A DNA stretch of 64,000 nucleotides. Origin: Bacteroidota bacterium (GTDB taxonomy: Bacteria > Bacteroidota > Bacteroidia > AKYH767-A > OLB10). The translations under genes and the position numbers were made by a program. This document shows, in pieces, positions 61,938-64,000 of this stretch. The DNA lies in contig JADKFA010000007.1 in assembly GCA_016717725.1 (NCBI GenBank), positions 114,111 through 178,110 on the forward strand, read 5' to 3'. Positions within the stretch are counted from its first letter, which is position 1, and the number at the start of each line of letters is the position of its first letter. Under the pieces are notes generated by a model. The model had not been told where the DNA came from, did not search any database, and worked only from the letters and a program-made list of their open reading frames with translations.

Positions 61938-63095
61938 CTATTCAACCGACAAACTCTTATCCCGCCTCTTCGTTCCATCATAAATCTCAAACTTCAAAAA
62001 TCGACATTCAATCGGACCATTATACATCACCATTTTTCGAGAGGGGCGGAGACCGATGTGTTTCGCAACTTCTAAATTTCCGGTGAGGAACCAGCAGGTC
62101 CAGCCTTTGAAATTTTGTTTCATCGCATCGCCGAAACCTTGGTACATCGCTAAAATGTCTTTCGGTTCGATGCGCAACCCGTAAGGTGGATTGCATATCA
62201 TCATTCCTTCGTCGGCAGGAGTTTTGAATTTTTCAAAAGAACATTTACGCAATTGAATCACATCTGCCAAGCCAGCATGATCAATATTTTGTTTTGCTTT
62301 CGCTAACACAGCACCGCTGATATCGGATCCATATAATTTTAATCCGTTTGGTTTTAATTCGGCCTTGATGGCATCGGCATAAATTTGTTTCCACAGTGCT
62401 TTGTCATAGTCTTTCCATCCTTGGAATCCAAACCAATCTTTTTGTTTGTTAGGCGCGATATTAAGCGCTAATAAAGCAGCTTCAATCAATATGGTTCCAC
62501 TTCCGCACATGAAATCGGCCAGCGGCATTTTACGATCCCAATCACTCAGAATAATTAATGCTGCCGCTAAAGCTTCATTGATGGGTGCTTGATTCGTATA
62601 ATCTCGATAGCCTCGTTTGTGCAAAGAGTCGCCTGAGCTATCTAATGAAAGCGTGCAATTGTTTTCATAAATATGTAAATGAATTCTAAAATCAGGGAAT
62701 TCTACATCTACATTGGGACGTTCACCAAATTTATCGCGAAATTGATCAGCGATGGCATCCTTGGCTTTTAATGCTACATACAACGAATGTGTTAAATTGG
62801 AATTGTTAAGCGTTGCATTAATAGCGAAGGTTTGATTAAGAGAAAATAATTCACTCCAGTCAATATTTTTTACTTCATTGTAAAGCATATCTTCATCAAT
62901 CGCTTCAAAGGTGCAGATGGGTTTTAAAATTCTTAAGGCTGTTCTGCAATGTAAATTTGCTTTGTACATCAAGGCCAAATCCCCTTCAAACTGAACAGCG
63001 CGTGTTAAAATATTGGTGTTCTCGGCACCTAGAGCCATTAACTCTTGTTCAAGAATTTCTTCGCATCCCGCAAAGGTTTTGGCAATAAGGAGCAT
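61938..63095 (-). CDS. THUMP-domain rRNA methyltransferase, RlmL N-terminal-like
   Basis: 385 aa. The N-terminal THUMP region (GCEEILEQELMALGAENTN, TRAVQFEGD) leads into a SAM-dependent methyltransferase with FMCGSGTILIEAALLALNIA and the catalytic ICNPPYGLRI. This matches the N-terminal half of E. coli RlmL, which makes m2G2445 in 23S rRNA; the RlmK half is absent, as usual in this phylum. It stands alone. The ATG at 63095 gives the standard start MLLIAKTFAG. Confidence 0.92.
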   Translation of the reverse strand: MLLIAKTFAGCEEILEQELMALGAENTNILTRAVQFEGDLALMYKANLHCRTALRILKPICTFEAIDEDMLYNEVKNIDWSELFSLNQTFAINATLNNSNLTHSLYVALKAKDAIADQFRDKFGERPNVDVEFPDFRIHLHIYENNCTLSLDSSGDSLHKRGYRDYTNQAPINEALAAALIILSDWDRKMPLADFMCGSGTILIEAALLALNIAPNKQKDWFGFQGWKDYDKALWKQIYADAIKAELKPNGLKLYGSDISGAVLAKAKQNIDHAGLADVIQLRKCSFEKFKTPADEGMMICNPPYGLRIEPKDILAMYQGFGDAMKQNFKGWTCWFLTGNLEVAKHIGLRPSRKMVMYNGPIECRFLKFEIYDGTKRRDKSLSVE

Positions 63096-63221
63096 GTTTT
63101 TGTGAAGTATTATTTAGTGGAGCAAAGGTAGTTTATTAGAGGCAGACTTCTTTTGGAGAGAGTAATTATTCTTTAGAATTGCAGTTTTTTGTAGTTTGTA
63201 GTTCAGCTTCCGCAGTATAAT

Positions 63222-63253
63222 CTTGCATGGATAAATTCGTTTTGATATATTTG
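63222..63253 (+). promoter_or_regulatory. Promoter of the right-edge BNR-repeat gene
   Basis: CTTG (63222-63225), a 20-bp spacer and TATATTTG (63246-63253), 19 bp before the ATG at 63273. It fits the Bacteroidota -33/-7 pattern. Confidence 0.5.
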
Positions 63254-63272
63254 TGTATAAATTGATGGTTTT

Positions 63273-64000
63273 ATGCATGGTAAATTTAGATTTTGTGGGA
63301 TATTGTTTTTAATGCTTTCGAGTTTTTTCTGTTATGGTCAAACTTGGCTAAATACACCTGCAATGAATAAGCGGATGATGGAGAAGGAGCTTCATCCTAT
63401 CAATTTTTATGATGTAAAAAATGCTTTTGATAAGTATGTTTCGAATTTAAAAATCGTCCGTCACAAAGAGGGTAAAGGCGAGGAAGAAGGTGCTCCATTT
63501 AAAGGATATAATCAATTTAAAAGATGGGAGTGGTTTCATGAGCAGCGGTTGTATCCATCTGGAAGTTATCCTGCGTCGGAATTGTTATGGGATGAATTGG
63601 ATGCTTATAATTTGAAATGGAGAAGTAAGAATAAAGGAGCGAATTTGGCGGGTGTCAATACTTCTAGCTGGACAAACCTTTCTTTTCCTTATGTGCCTGC
63701 TGGAAGTTCTGCTGGAATGGGTCGTATTAATTGTATGGCGTTTATGCCCGGTAATCCCTCAACTATTTTTATTGGCGCTGCTACAGGTGGTGTATGGAAA
63801 AGTATAGATAACGGCATAAATTGGATCCCTTTGAATACAGATGCATTGCCCTCATTGAGTATTACTGAAATTGTGATTAATCCAACAGATACTAATGAAA
63901 TATTTATTGCAACGGGTGATATGTTTGCTGGATTTCCAGGAATCGGGAAAAGCTTGCAAGGTCATTTTAGTGCGGGTATTTTAAAGTCATCGGACGGAGG
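63273..64000 (+). CDS. Exported BNR/sortilin-like beta-propeller protein, 3' end off the right edge
   Basis: The frame is open from the ATG at 63273 to the edge (242 codons). A signal peptide (MHGKFRFCGILFLMLSSFFCYGQ) precedes a ~110-residue region with several tryptophans (FKRWEWFHEQRLYPSGSYPA). A beta-propeller follows: GRINCMAFMPGNPSTIFIGA, the Asp-box VWKSIDNGINW and a second box starting LKSSDGG at the edge. Such proteins in Bacteroidota usually end in a T9SS sorting domain, which would be outside the window. The function is unknown; the family includes glycosidases and binding proteins. Confidence 0.85.
   Translation, partial: MHGKFRFCGILFLMLSSFFCYGQTWLNTPAMNKRMMEKELHPINFYDVKNAFDKYVSNLKIVRHKEGKGEEEGAPFKGYNQFKRWEWFHEQRLYPSGSYPASELLWDELDAYNLKWRSKNKGANLAGVNTSSWTNLSFPYVPAGSSAGMGRINCMAFMPGNPSTIFIGAATGGVWKSIDNGINWIPLNTDALPSLSITEIVINPTDTNEIFIATGDMFAGFPGIGKSLQGHFSAGILKSSDG

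Overview
The window is AT-rich chromosomal DNA from a member of the Bacteroidota. The evidence is several surface proteins with type IX secretion (T9SS) sorting domains of types A and B, a PorP/SprF partner, PKD and SprB-like repeats, a GWxTD protein, a DUF2911 protein and an Omp28-like protein. Possible promoters fit the Bacteroidota TAnnTTTG -7 box, and Shine-Dalgarno sequences are scarce. I cannot name the genus. It looks like a free-living organism that can oxidise formate. I see no transposase, integrase, phage gene or CRISPR array.

Layout. 1-6172 (minus) is a tightly packed surface cassette: a T9SS type B adhesin, PorP/SprF, a TPR/PD40/OmpA-like protein and a second exported protein cut by the left edge. 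6243-9442 (minus) holds a FAH-family hydrolase, a GT2 glycosyltransferase and a GWxTD protein. A tRNA-Ser(TGA) at 9752 is followed by an array of five ~141-bp hairpin-rich tandem repeats (9889-10591). Next come a small type A T9SS protein, idi, and a giant (~2,580 aa) PKD/Ig-repeat type B protein. 20532-23797 (minus) carries ftsK and lolA.

23960-29060 (plus) is a sulfur module: a Crp/Fnr regulator, a TSUP permease, an MBL-rhodanese-rhodanese protein, a tandem paralogue interrupted by an in-frame TGA, and a single-domain rhodanese. 29280-40348 is mostly minus strand: a SlyD-like PPIase, a class A beta-lactamase-like hydrolase, an AlkA-like glycosylase, an RsmF-like methyltransferase, an MFS transporter, a small lipoprotein, and a coupled trio of PIG-L deacetylase, a 36-aa membrane microprotein and a sodium:solute symporter. 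40640-47553 (plus) has two T9SS type A proteins (one with two metallophosphoesterase domains, the first apparently dead) and an LpxL-like acyltransferase.

47601-60450 (plus) is one long operon joining molybdenum cofactor synthesis (moaA, moeA, mobA, moaD, moeB, moaE, moaCB) to an NAD-linked formate dehydrogenase (NuoE/NuoF-like subunits, catalytic subunit, fdhD) and formate-tetrahydrofolate ligase (fhs). Three genes in this operon (TSUP permease, mobA, NuoE-NuoF fusion) carry single-base frameshifts. A sterol-desaturase-like hydroxylase, a repeat-bearing gap, an RlmL-like methyltransferase and an exported BNR-repeat protein cut by the right edge close the window.

I see no single undescribed defence or secretion system. 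The most unusual items are the repeat array with inverted hairpin loops next to the tRNA, the coupled microprotein, the dead/live phosphoesterase pair, and the cluster of interrupted genes.
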